Assembly: GCA_021776095.1 (NCBI GenBank)
Contig: JAJFGO010000054.1
Span: forward strand, 1-46,677
Source of the DNA: Kiloniellaceae bacterium
Lineage (GTDB): Bacteria; Pseudomonadota; Alphaproteobacteria; Kiloniellales; J153
Direction of reading: 5' to 3'
Length of the DNA stretch: 46,677 nucleotides
The notes beneath the pieces were generated by a model. The model was not told where the DNA came from and searched no databases. It worked only from the letters and a program-made list of their open reading frames with translations. Numbering within the stretch: the first letter of the stretch is position 1; each line of letters opens with the position of its first letter. Of the stretch, positions 1 to 6,731 are shown in pieces. Position numbers and translations under genes: made by a program.

Positions 1-1320
1 ACTCAGAGCTTGCCGCGTGAGGTTTTGGAGGAGTTTTCCCGCCTGACCTTGCGCGGGCGCAGTCACGCCGTGGGACCGCCCCTGCCCCGCGCGGCGGTGC
101 GCGCGGCCATGGCGGTTCGCCTGAACGGCCTCTTGCTGGGCGGTGCCGGGGCCTCGCCCCGGGTGGCCGAGGCGCTGGCCGACGCCCTCAACGCGGGGCT
201 GACACCCGTGGTCCCGGCCCTGGGATCGATCGGCGCGGGCGATCTGTGCCTCCTGGCCCACATCGGTCTGGCCTTGATCGGCGAGGGCGAAATGGAGCTG
301 GGCGGAACGGCCATGCCCGCCGCCAAGGCGTTGGAGACAGCCGGACTGAACGCCTTGGAACTCGGCCCCAAGGACGGCTTGGCGGTATGTAACGCCTCCT
401 CCGTCTCCGCTGGGATCGGTGCTCTCGCCCTGCACGACGCGGGACAGATATGGGACCTGGCCAACATCGCGGCGGCGCTCAGTTACGAGGGCTTTCGTGC
501 CAATGTCAGCCCGTTGGACGAGCGCCTGTCCCATCTGCGTCCGCAGCCTGGACAGGCGGGCGCGGCGGCGGCCATGCGCGCGCTGCTGAAGGGTAGCAGC
601 CTGTTCACGCCGGGCGCGGCGCGGCGGCTGCAGGATCCCTTGAGCCTGCGCTGCACGGCCCAAGTCCATGGCGCCCTGCGCGCCACCTTGGATTTCGCGG
701 CTCCCGCCCTCGATGCCGAGGTCAACGGCGATTCCTCTAATCCGGCGGTCTTGATCGACGACCGCGAAGTCCTGTCGACCGGCAACTTCCATACGCCGCT
801 GTTGGCCATCGCCTTCGATTCGGTCTCGCAGGCGTGCGCTCAGGTCGCGCATCTCGGCATTGCGCGCAGTTTCAAACTCCTGAGCGAACGCCTGAGCGAT
901 CTGCCGGCCTACTTAAGTCCGCGCGGCACGACCCGGTCCGGCTTTGCTCCGGTCATGAAGCCGGCCGAAGCCTTAATCGCGGAGATCGAGCATCAGGCCC
1001 AGCCGGTGCGGGGCGGCCTAAGCCACTCGGCTGACGGGGTCGAGGATCACATGACCCACGCGCCCCAGGCAGCTCAAAAACTCCAGCGCATCGCCGAGCC
1101 CATGCGCCTGCTGATCGCGACCGAACTCTTGGTGGCGGCTCAGGCGATCGAGATGCGCGGCGATGTCGCCCTTGGCCCACCCATGCGCGCCGCCCTGGAC
1201 GCGGTCCGCGCCGAATCCGCGCCGCTCGACGACGACCGGCCGCTGGGCGGAGATATCGCTCGTATCGAGGCGGTGCTTCTGGCGCGCGGGGAACTCTTGC
1301 GCAGGATCGATTCGGCGTAA
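1..1320 (+). CDS. HAL/PAL-family aromatic amino acid lyase homologue, 5'-partial, MIO serine absent
   Basis: The reading frame is open to the window edge, so the true start lies upstream; a TTG at 10 is only the first in-window start. The fold is that of histidine/phenylalanine ammonia-lyases. Recognisable blocks are GSIGAGDL followed by LIGEGE, GPKDGLAVCNAS, DPLSLRC, SSNPAVL, GNFH and GVEDH. HAL enzymes form their MIO electrophile from an Ala-Ser-Gly triad in GSVGASGDL; here the block reads GSIGAGDL, so the serine is missing. The catalytic Tyr of the HAL DPYSLRC block is Leu (DPLSLRC). The Glu of the C-terminal EDH motif is kept. The sequence shows a family member that probably cannot do classical MIO-dependent deamination; its substrate and activity are unknown. 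It ends 4 bp before the convergent cyclase gene. I am confident of the family and unsure of the function. Confidence 0.85.
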   Translation, partial: TQSLPREVLEEFSRLTLRGRSHAVGPPLPRAAVRAAMAVRLNGLLLGGAGASPRVAEALADALNAGLTPVVPALGSIGAGDLCLLAHIGLALIGEGEMELGGTAMPAAKALETAGLNALELGPKDGLAVCNASSVSAGIGALALHDAGQIWDLANIAAALSYEGFRANVSPLDERLSHLRPQPGQAGAAAAMRALLKGSSLFTPGAARRLQDPLSLRCTAQVHGALRATLDFAAPALDAEVNGDSSNPAVLIDDREVLSTGNFHTPLLAIAFDSVSQACAQVAHLGIARSFKLLSERLSDLPAYLSPRGTTRSGFAPVMKPAEALIAEIEHQAQPVRGGLSHSADGVEDHMTHAPQAAQKLQRIAEPMRLLIATELLVAAQAIEMRGDVALGPPMRAALDAVRAESAPLDDDRPLGGDIARIEAVLLARGELLRRIDSA

Positions 1321-1324
1321 GGGC

Positions 1325-3646
1325 CTACTTGGTAACTGCTACGTAGACACCGTCCCAATCGGACGGCGGCGGATCCTGCCGGAAGCCATGGATCCGTTGC
1401 TCCATCATGTCGTAGTAGTGGGATAGCGCGAGTTCGAGTCGCGCGGCATATTCCCGGCAGGCGCCGACGCGCAACAGCGCCTCGTCCCAGGCCTGGGCGC
1501 GGTATTCCTGCAGCATCTCGCCGTGACGCCTTTCCAAGGCCCGGAAACTCGCGTCGCTGACCAGCGTCGCATCGCCCAGAAGGGTGTGGATCGATTCCGG
1601 CGTGGCCTTGCCTTTGACCCGCAGAAGATCGAGCTCCAGCATGGCGAATCGGCCAGCCACCGCCCGCGCCGTCGCGCCGCCCAAGAGGGTCACGACGCTG
1701 TAAGCCCGCGACTGACCCTCAAGGCGCGAGGCCACGTTGACCGGATCGCCGAGCACCGTGTAGTCGAAACGCTGGTCCGAGCCGAAATTGCCGACCACGC
1801 AGTCGCCGCTGTTGATGCCGATGCCGACACGCAGGGGCTGAAAGCCCCGGCCCTCGGCCTCGGCCGCCGCGGCCCGTTCGGTGTTCAATGTCTCTAATGC
1901 GCGAATCATCGCCAGCGCGGTTTCGCAGGCGTTCGCCTGGTGACGCGGATCGTTGAGCGGCGCATTCCAGAACGCCATGATGGCGTCACCCATGTATTTG
2001 TCGATGGTGCCGCGACGTTTGACAATTTCGCCGGTCAGCGGCGTCAACAGGCGGTTCATGAGCTGGGTCAGGCCCTGGGGGTCGGTCTTGTAACGTTCCG
2101 CGATGGCGGTGAAGCCATGGGCGTCGCAGAACAGAACCGTCATCTCCTTGGTCTCTCCACCCAGCACCAATTGATCCGGATTTGCGGCGAGCTGCTCGAC
2201 CAGTTCCGGCGAAAGATACTGGCTGAAGGCGCCGCGCACCTGGCGGCGCTCCGATTCCTCCTTGAAATAGTTCGCGAAGACCATGGGCACGTAGATCGCG
2301 GTGCTGCCGATTAGCGGATAGGCAACCGCCAGCAAGGTCGAATGTTCGACGAAGAGATACCAGGACAGACCGATTAAAGCGACCGCGACCAAGGCCCCCA
2401 GAGCCATGGTGAACGCGGCGCCGAGCACGGGAATGAAGGTCACCACCAGCAGGCCGGCCAGGGCGGTCATGACCAGTTCGGCCCCCAATGCGTAGTTAGG
2501 CCGGCTCAAGAAGGTTTTGGTCAGAACGGTCTCAAGCAACTGGGCATGCACCTCGACCCCCGGCATAACCGGGTTAAGCGGCGTCGACTTGACATCGAAC
2601 AGGCCGGTCGCCGAGGTGCCGATCAGGATCAGCTTATTGGCCAGGCGCTCGATCGGCACCTCGCCCGACAAGACCTTGTGCGCGGAGACATAGCGGCTGG
2701 GATCGTGCTGCGCGTAGCGGACCCAGATGCGCCCGTGCCGGTCGGTCGGCAACTCAACCCCGCCGACCACCAGGGCCCGCATGCCGACATCATCGCTCTT
2801 GGCCACGAAGGTGCTTTGCCCGGTCGCCAGGCGGAGCATCTCCAGCACCAGGGAGGGGACCACGGTATCGCGAATAGTGATCGCGCCCGGGACACGGCGC
2901 ACGATGCCGTCGTCGTCGGGGATCAGGGTGAAGGTGCCGTGGCCGGGCGCGGCGTTTTCCAAGACCTCGATATTTCGCACGATGCCGGTGAAACGGGGCA
3001 GGAAGCGTTTCGGGTCGCCGCCCAGGGTAGCCATGGGCGGGGCCCGCACGGGGCGCTCGAAATTGCCGACGTCGCGCGGATATCCCGCTTGGCCGAGCAC
3101 CGCCCGGGTGTCGCGCAACACCTGCGACAAGACCCAGTCGTTAGTCGGGAGATTGGCCAGTTTCTCGCGCATCGCCTCGTCCAGGGCGGTCATGGACTGC
3201 GCGATGCGCTCCGGCGAGGCGCGGTCGGGCTCCGCGAATACGATGTCGAAGCCGACCGCGATGGCCGGCGCGTCGCGCATCTTCTGCACCAGTGCCGCGA
3301 CCAGGGTGCGCGGCCAGGGCCATTGGCCCAGCTTAGCCAGGCTCTCCTCGTCGATATCCACGATCAGGACCGGCTGTGGCGGCGACACCCGCGGCTGGAT
3401 GGTCTGGTAGAGATCGAAGGTGCGCAGGCGCAGGGTTTGGATCGGCGTCGGGTCCCAGACCCGGACCACGAACACCCCCGCCAGAATGGTAAGGCCGAGA
3501 ACGCGGCCCGCGCCAAATCGCCGAATGGCCCGGCGCAAGCGGCGGCCGACAAACCGCAAGCGCCGCCACGACGGGGCTTGCGGTTTGGGTGCGTTGGCTT
3601 GACTGTTTAGGGGCAAAGTGACCCGAGACCTAGGCCGCCACGGCAC
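1325..3646 (-). CDS. CHASE2-domain class III adenylate/guanylate cyclase
   Basis: This is a 773-residue membrane sensor cyclase. It has a basic N-terminus, one TM helix (about residues 49-64), an extracytoplasmic CHASE2 domain (about 70-370, starting near PVLIVDIDEESLAKLG), three further TM helices (about 375-450) and a cytoplasmic class III cyclase domain (about 490-690). The cyclase keeps both metal-binding Asp positions (VLFCDAHGFT and DKYMGDAIMAFW) and the GDCVVGNFGS...DYTVLGDPVNVASRLE block. It should convert ATP (or GTP) to a cyclic nucleotide on an unknown periplasmic cue. A GTG start at 3646 gives the full N-terminus. The gene lies about 150 bp downstream of the persulfide dioxygenase on the same strand and may be co-transcribed with it. 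The cNMP-binding/FHA protein at 25.8 kb is a possible receptor in the same cell. Nucleotide specificity was not determined. Confidence 0.93.
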   Translation of the reverse strand: MPWRPRSRVTLPLNSQANAPKPQAPSWRRLRFVGRRLRRAIRRFGAGRVLGLTILAGVFVVRVWDPTPIQTLRLRTFDLYQTIQPRVSPPQPVLIVDIDEESLAKLGQWPWPRTLVAALVQKMRDAPAIAVGFDIVFAEPDRASPERIAQSMTALDEAMREKLANLPTNDWVLSQVLRDTRAVLGQAGYPRDVGNFERPVRAPPMATLGGDPKRFLPRFTGIVRNIEVLENAAPGHGTFTLIPDDDGIVRRVPGAITIRDTVVPSLVLEMLRLATGQSTFVAKSDDVGMRALVVGGVELPTDRHGRIWVRYAQHDPSRYVSAHKVLSGEVPIERLANKLILIGTSATGLFDVKSTPLNPVMPGVEVHAQLLETVLTKTFLSRPNYALGAELVMTALAGLLVVTFIPVLGAAFTMALGALVAVALIGLSWYLFVEHSTLLAVAYPLIGSTAIYVPMVFANYFKEESERRQVRGAFSQYLSPELVEQLAANPDQLVLGGETKEMTVLFCDAHGFTAIAERYKTDPQGLTQLMNRLLTPLTGEIVKRRGTIDKYMGDAIMAFWNAPLNDPRHQANACETALAMIRALETLNTERAAAAEAEGRGFQPLRVGIGINSGDCVVGNFGSDQRFDYTVLGDPVNVASRLEGQSRAYSVVTLLGGATARAVAGRFAMLELDLLRVKGKATPESIHTLLGDATLVSDASFRALERRHGEMLQEYRAQAWDEALLRVGACREYAARLELALSHYYDMMEQRIHGFRQDPPPSDWDGVYVAVTK

Positions 3647-3797
3647 GCAACAAACGGCCCAGTCGGCTACCGTCGCCGACCACCCGCGTGCGGGAGATAT
3701 CTTGATCGTGCATCCCTAACCCCATGCCCTCGCGGCACCAGGTGCAGGCTAGCACGTGGCGCCGGGGAACCGCATCCCGAAGTCGCGCACCGATCAG
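3630..3797 (-). other. Possible small ORF or gene remnant with a CxxC motif
   Basis: Between the dioxygenase-rhodanese stop and the cyclase start, one frame reads as protein-like sequence of about 55 residues. It contains LIGARLRDAVP, then VLACTWCREGMG, HDQDISRTRVV and GRLLRAVAA before a TAG at 3630-3632. It overlaps the upstream TGA at its 5' end and the cyclase GTG by 17 bp at its 3' end, as tightly packed operon genes do. No ATG, GTG or TTG begins this stretch in frame; only a CTG at 3795-3797 or later internal codons could. It may be a short Cys-pair protein with an unusual start, the tail of a decayed gene, or chance. I do not recognise the family. Confidence 0.25.
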
Positions 3798-4840
3798 TCC
3801 GGGGCGCCCGACACGGGCCGGCCGGCCTGCTTCCAGGCGTCGAGCCCGCCTTTGATGTGGCAGGCCCGCGCAAGGCCTACTTCCTGGGCGCTTTGCACCG
3901 CCATGGCCGAGCGTTCCCCATAGGCACAGTAAAAGACCAGCCGCTTACCGGTCGCCGCCGCCAGTTCGTGCAACAAACCGCCGGGCGCGACGTGTTCGCG
4001 CAACTCCACGTAAGGGGCATGGACGGCGCCCGGAATCTCGCCGTGGCGCTCCCGCTCCGCCACCTCGCGTAGATCGACCAGGATGATATCCGGTGTGCCC
4101 ACCAATTCCGCCGCCTCGGCGCAAGTCAGTGACCAACCGCGCGCCTCGACCTCGTCCTGATGCAATCCGACGCGCAGGTTGGCCGGGACCGCGACATCCA
4201 TCATCTTGGGGTTGGGCAGCTTGAGGTCGTTCATCAGCGCAACGTAGTCGGCGCGCGAGGCAACCTGCAGGCGGGGATTGCAGGCCCGCTCCTCGGCGAT
4301 GGTGCTGACCGTGTCGCCCTTGTAATCGTGGGCCGGGTAGACCAGCGTTTCGTCCGGCAGCTTCAAGAGCTTGTTGAACAGCGAATCATACTGCGCCTCG
4401 GCGTCGCCGTTCTGGAAATCGGTCCGCCCGGTGCCACGGATTAGTAGGGTGTCCCCGGTAAAGACCCGGTCGTCCATCAGGAAGCTGTAGGAATCGTCCG
4501 TGTGCCCGGGCGTGTATAGGGCGCGCAGGGACACGCCCTCGATATCGATTCGGTCGCCCTCGCCAACCCGAACCGAGACCACGTCGACGCCGCTCTGCTC
4601 GCCCATCACAGTGATGCAGCGGGTGCGATCGCGCAGTGCGCCCAAGCCGGTGATATGATCGGCATGGACGTGAGTATCGACTGCTTTGACCAGCTTCAGG
4701 TCAAGCTCGTCCAAGAGTTGCAAGTACCGGTCCACCTTGTCGAGCACCGGGTCGATAATCAGCGCCTCGCCGCCCCGCCGGCTGGCGGCCAGGTAAGTGT
4801 AAGTGCAGGAAACGCTGTCGAATAGCTGACGGAAAATCAT
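3794..4840 (-). CDS. Persulfide dioxygenase (ETHE1-type) fused to a rhodanese domain
   Basis: The 348-residue protein joins a metallo-beta-lactamase-fold persulfide dioxygenase to a C-terminal rhodanese, the PRF arrangement known from bacterial sulfide oxidation. Family knowledge: the dioxygenase oxidises glutathione persulfide to sulfite and the rhodanese moves sulfane sulfur between thiosulfate/sulfite and glutathione. Visible residues are the metal motif THVHADH (His57, His59, Asp61, His62), His113 in TPGHTDDS, Asp130 in FTGDTLLIRGTGRTDF, and YPAHDYKGD. The rhodanese loop is CAYGERS with Cys305. The frame is open upstream, but the ATG at 4840 gives the canonical N-terminus MIFRQLFDSVSCTYTY and lies 8 bp after the DHDPS-family stop, so the two genes probably form one transcript. 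Cytoplasmic, as no signal peptide is present. Confidence 0.95.
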   Translation of the reverse strand: MIFRQLFDSVSCTYTYLAASRRGGEALIIDPVLDKVDRYLQLLDELDLKLVKAVDTHVHADHITGLGALRDRTRCITVMGEQSGVDVVSVRVGEGDRIDIEGVSLRALYTPGHTDDSYSFLMDDRVFTGDTLLIRGTGRTDFQNGDAEAQYDSLFNKLLKLPDETLVYPAHDYKGDTVSTIAEERACNPRLQVASRADYVALMNDLKLPNPKMMDVAVPANLRVGLHQDEVEARGWSLTCAEAAELVGTPDIILVDLREVAERERHGEIPGAVHAPYVELREHVAPGGLLHELAAATGKRLVFYCAYGERSAMAVQSAQEVGLARACHIKGGLDAWKQAGRPVSGAPD

Positions 4841-4848
4841 GGCCCCCC

Positions 4849-5751
4849 TCAAGCTGCCTTTCCGGGTCGGGACTCGAGCGCCCGCTGCACGATGTCGGCG
4901 ACGTGCTGACGCTCCGTGCCGTCCAAGGTCATGCGCGGGCTGCGCACGGTTTCGCTGCCGAGACCGGCCATAGCCTGGGCGAGCTTGATGTACTGGACCA
5001 GCTTGACGTGGCAATCCAGGTGCAGGGCCGGTGTGAACCAACGATACAGCTCGCGCGCCTCGTCCCAACGGCCTTTGGATACGAGCCTCCATAACTGCAC
5101 GGTCTCGTGGGGGAAGGCATTGACCAGGCCCGCGACCCAACCCACAGCGCCCAGCATGGCGGCTTCCATGGCCAGGTCGTCGACGCCGCAGAACATGACA
5201 TAGCGGTCGCCGCAGGCGTTGAAGATATCGGTGATACGGCGGGGATCGTCGGACGATTCCTTGATCGCGACGATGGTGTCCTGATCGGCCAGCTCGCCAA
5301 AGCCTTCCGGCGGGATATCAACGCCGTAGGACACCGGATTGTTGTAAACCATGATCGGCAGGTCGCTGGCTCGAGCTACGGTTTTGAAATGGTGCAGGGT
5401 TTCGCGCAGGTCGGACTTATAGACCATGCCGGGCAAAACCATGAGGCCATCGACGCCAAGCTTTTGCGCATCTTCGGCCAGGCGGCAGGCCGCGGCGGTC
5501 GAAAACTCGGCCACGCCCGCGATCACCGGCACCCGGCCCCCGGCTACGTCCAGGGTGGCCTTCAGGACATCGCGTTTCTCCTGGGCCTCCATGGTCGTGC
5601 TTTCACCCAAGGTGCCGAGCATGACCAAGCCATCGACTCCGGCCTCGATCAGGGTCTTGGCGTGGATCGCTGTCGCCTCCACATCCAGCGACTGATCGGC
5701 CCGAAATTGCGACGTCGCCGCCGGAAATACGCCTTTCCAATTAACCTTCAT
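4849..5751 (-). CDS. Dihydrodipicolinate synthase/N-acetylneuraminate lyase family aldolase
   Basis: This 300-residue (beta/alpha)8 class I aldolase or dehydratase has the family marks: GTLGEST (residues 46-52), the catalytic Tyr136 in MVYNNP and the Schiff-base Lys164 in VAIKES. The family includes DapA, NanA, sugar-acid dehydratases and the hydroxyproline-pathway deaminase HypD. A housekeeping DapA is not implied, because neither the sequence nor the neighbours point to lysine synthesis. A hydroxyproline-epimerase-like gene lies 9 kb away (14.6 kb), so a HypD-like role is one possibility, but nothing here proves it. The gene is the first of a minus-strand run with the persulfide dioxygenase 8 bp downstream. 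The start ATG at 5751 is preceded by AGAGGACGACGAACC, a plausible ribosome-binding region. Substrate unknown. Confidence 0.9.
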   Translation of the reverse strand: MKVNWKGVFPAATSQFRADQSLDVEATAIHAKTLIEAGVDGLVMLGTLGESTTMEAQEKRDVLKATLDVAGGRVPVIAGVAEFSTAAACRLAEDAQKLGVDGLMVLPGMVYKSDLRETLHHFKTVARASDLPIMVYNNPVSYGVDIPPEGFGELADQDTIVAIKESSDDPRRITDIFNACGDRYVMFCGVDDLAMEAAMLGAVGWVAGLVNAFPHETVQLWRLVSKGRWDEARELYRWFTPALHLDCHVKLVQYIKLAQAMAGLGSETVRSPRMTLDGTERQHVADIVQRALESRPGKAA

Positions 5752-6008
5752 GGTTCGTCGTCCTCTATGCTGAAACTTTTCTGAGCCTAACCTAGCACCT
5801 CGCTGAAGGAATGGAATAGACGCGAATCGAAGCCGTTCCAGGCCCGCCCTATGGCCGCCCTACGGCCGCGCTTCGGCCCGTCCAAACTGCGCTTGATCCA
5901 GATCACGGCAATCGATGTTGCGCCGCGGTACAAGTAGTCCCATATCTTGTTTTCGGCCCGCTGCCGGATCCGGCCAATTTGTTTGGCCCGCCCCATGAGG
6001 CAGGAAGA
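5752..6008. promoter_or_regulatory. Divergent intergenic region, 257 bp
   Basis: This gap separates the minus-strand aldolase from the plus-strand cytochrome gene. It holds the FNR-like box at 5893-5906, a TACAAG -10-like hexamer at 5929-5934 and, near the plus-strand gene, the purine-rich ribosome-binding stretch GAGGCAGGAAGA. I see no convincing small gene; the short frames through it have no family features. Confidence 0.5.
5893..5906 (+). promoter_or_regulatory. Candidate FNR/FixK-type binding site
   Basis: TTGATCCAGATCAC matches the FNR/FixK consensus TTGAT-N4-ATCAA at nine of ten fixed positions. Its centre is 41-42 bp upstream of a point preceded by TACAAG at 5929-5934, where a class II activator promoter would have its -10 element. 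It lies about 110 bp before the cytochrome b561 start and about 140 bp before the divergent aldolase start. It could give low-oxygen activation of the cytochrome-phaC-ATPase block. Prediction from sequence only. Confidence 0.5.
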
Positions 6009-6725
6009 ATGCCCTTAAATGCCGCCGCAATGTCGAGCGCAAAGCCGGCCGGGAAGCGGCCCATGGTGCGTGTCTGGGATGTTTTTGTCCGGACCTTCCA
6101 TTGGAGCGTGGTCGCGGCCTTCTTTGTCGCTTATTTCACCGAGGATGAGTTTCTGACGCTGCATGTTTGGGCCGGGTATGCGATCGGCGGTTTCCTTGCC
6201 TTGCGGGTTATTTGGGGCGTCGTTGGACCGAGGCATGCCCGATTCAGCGACTTCATCTATGCACCGGCGACGGTCCTAGGTTACACGCGCAACCTCCTCG
6301 CATTTCGCGCCAAGCGATACCTTGGCCATAGTCCAGCCGGCGGTGCGATGATTGTAGCCCTGCTGGTCGGCCTGGCGGCAAGCGTCTGGAGCGGGCTCGA
6401 GCTTTACGCTGCCGAGGAAGGCAAGGGACCGCTCGCCGGGACCCCAGCCGCTATCACCGCCCCGGCCCGGGCCGCGCCATACGAAGTGGGCGCGCGATTC
6501 CAGGTCGCCGATCGCGGCGAGAGTGCGGAACACGAAGATGATGAGAGGGAAGAACGCGGCAAGGCTGGTGGCGACGAATTCTGGGAAGAGGTGCACGAGG
6601 TCTTGGCAAACCTGACTCTGGTCCTCGTGGTTCTTCATGTCGGAGGCGTCCTGCTAGCCAGCGTTGTGCACCGCGAGAATTTGGCCCGGTCCATGGTGAC
6701 GGGCCTGAAAAGGGCGGAGGAGTAA
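6009..6725 (+). CDS. Cytochrome b561-type membrane protein with an acidic insert
   Basis: The 238-residue protein carries the b561/diheme cytochrome pattern: histidines in RTFHWSVV and LHVWAGYA in the first half, and EEVHEVLAN and VVLHVGGV in the last part, with four hydrophobic segments. Such proteins pass electrons from a periplasmic or membrane donor through two b hemes. Between TM3 and TM4 lies a roughly 60-residue loop that is strongly charged (around AEHEDDEREERGK), longer than in ordinary family members. The ATG at 6009 was chosen over the upstream TTG at 5979 because GAGGCAGG sits just before it. The stop lies 6 bp before the phaC ATG and the phaC ribosome-binding site is inside this gene's end, so the two are probably co-translated. 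The FNR-like box upstream fits a respiratory role at low oxygen. Confidence 0.85.
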   Translation: MPLNAAAMSSAKPAGKRPMVRVWDVFVRTFHWSVVAAFFVAYFTEDEFLTLHVWAGYAIGGFLALRVIWGVVGPRHARFSDFIYAPATVLGYTRNLLAFRAKRYLGHSPAGGAMIVALLVGLAASVWSGLELYAAEEGKGPLAGTPAAITAPARAAPYEVGARFQVADRGESAEHEDDEREERGKAGGDEFWEEVHEVLANLTLVLVVLHVGGVLLASVVHRENLARSMVTGLKRAEE

Positions 6726-6731
6726 GCAATT

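Noticed and set aside
1420-1450. tRNA-like T-loop (AGTTCGAGTC)
   Set aside because: It lies inside the cyclase coding sequence and no cloverleaf stems flank it.
2546-3610. Long plus-strand frame of 354 codons inside the cyclase gene
   Set aside because: It is antisense to a clear CHASE2 cyclase, is rich in Gly/Arg/His/Asp typical of mirrored GC-rich codons, and has no family motif.
4841-5140. N-terminal 100-residue extension of the persulfide dioxygenase frame
   Set aside because: It lies within the aldolase gene in another frame, is Arg-rich, and the ATG at 4840 gives the normal family start.
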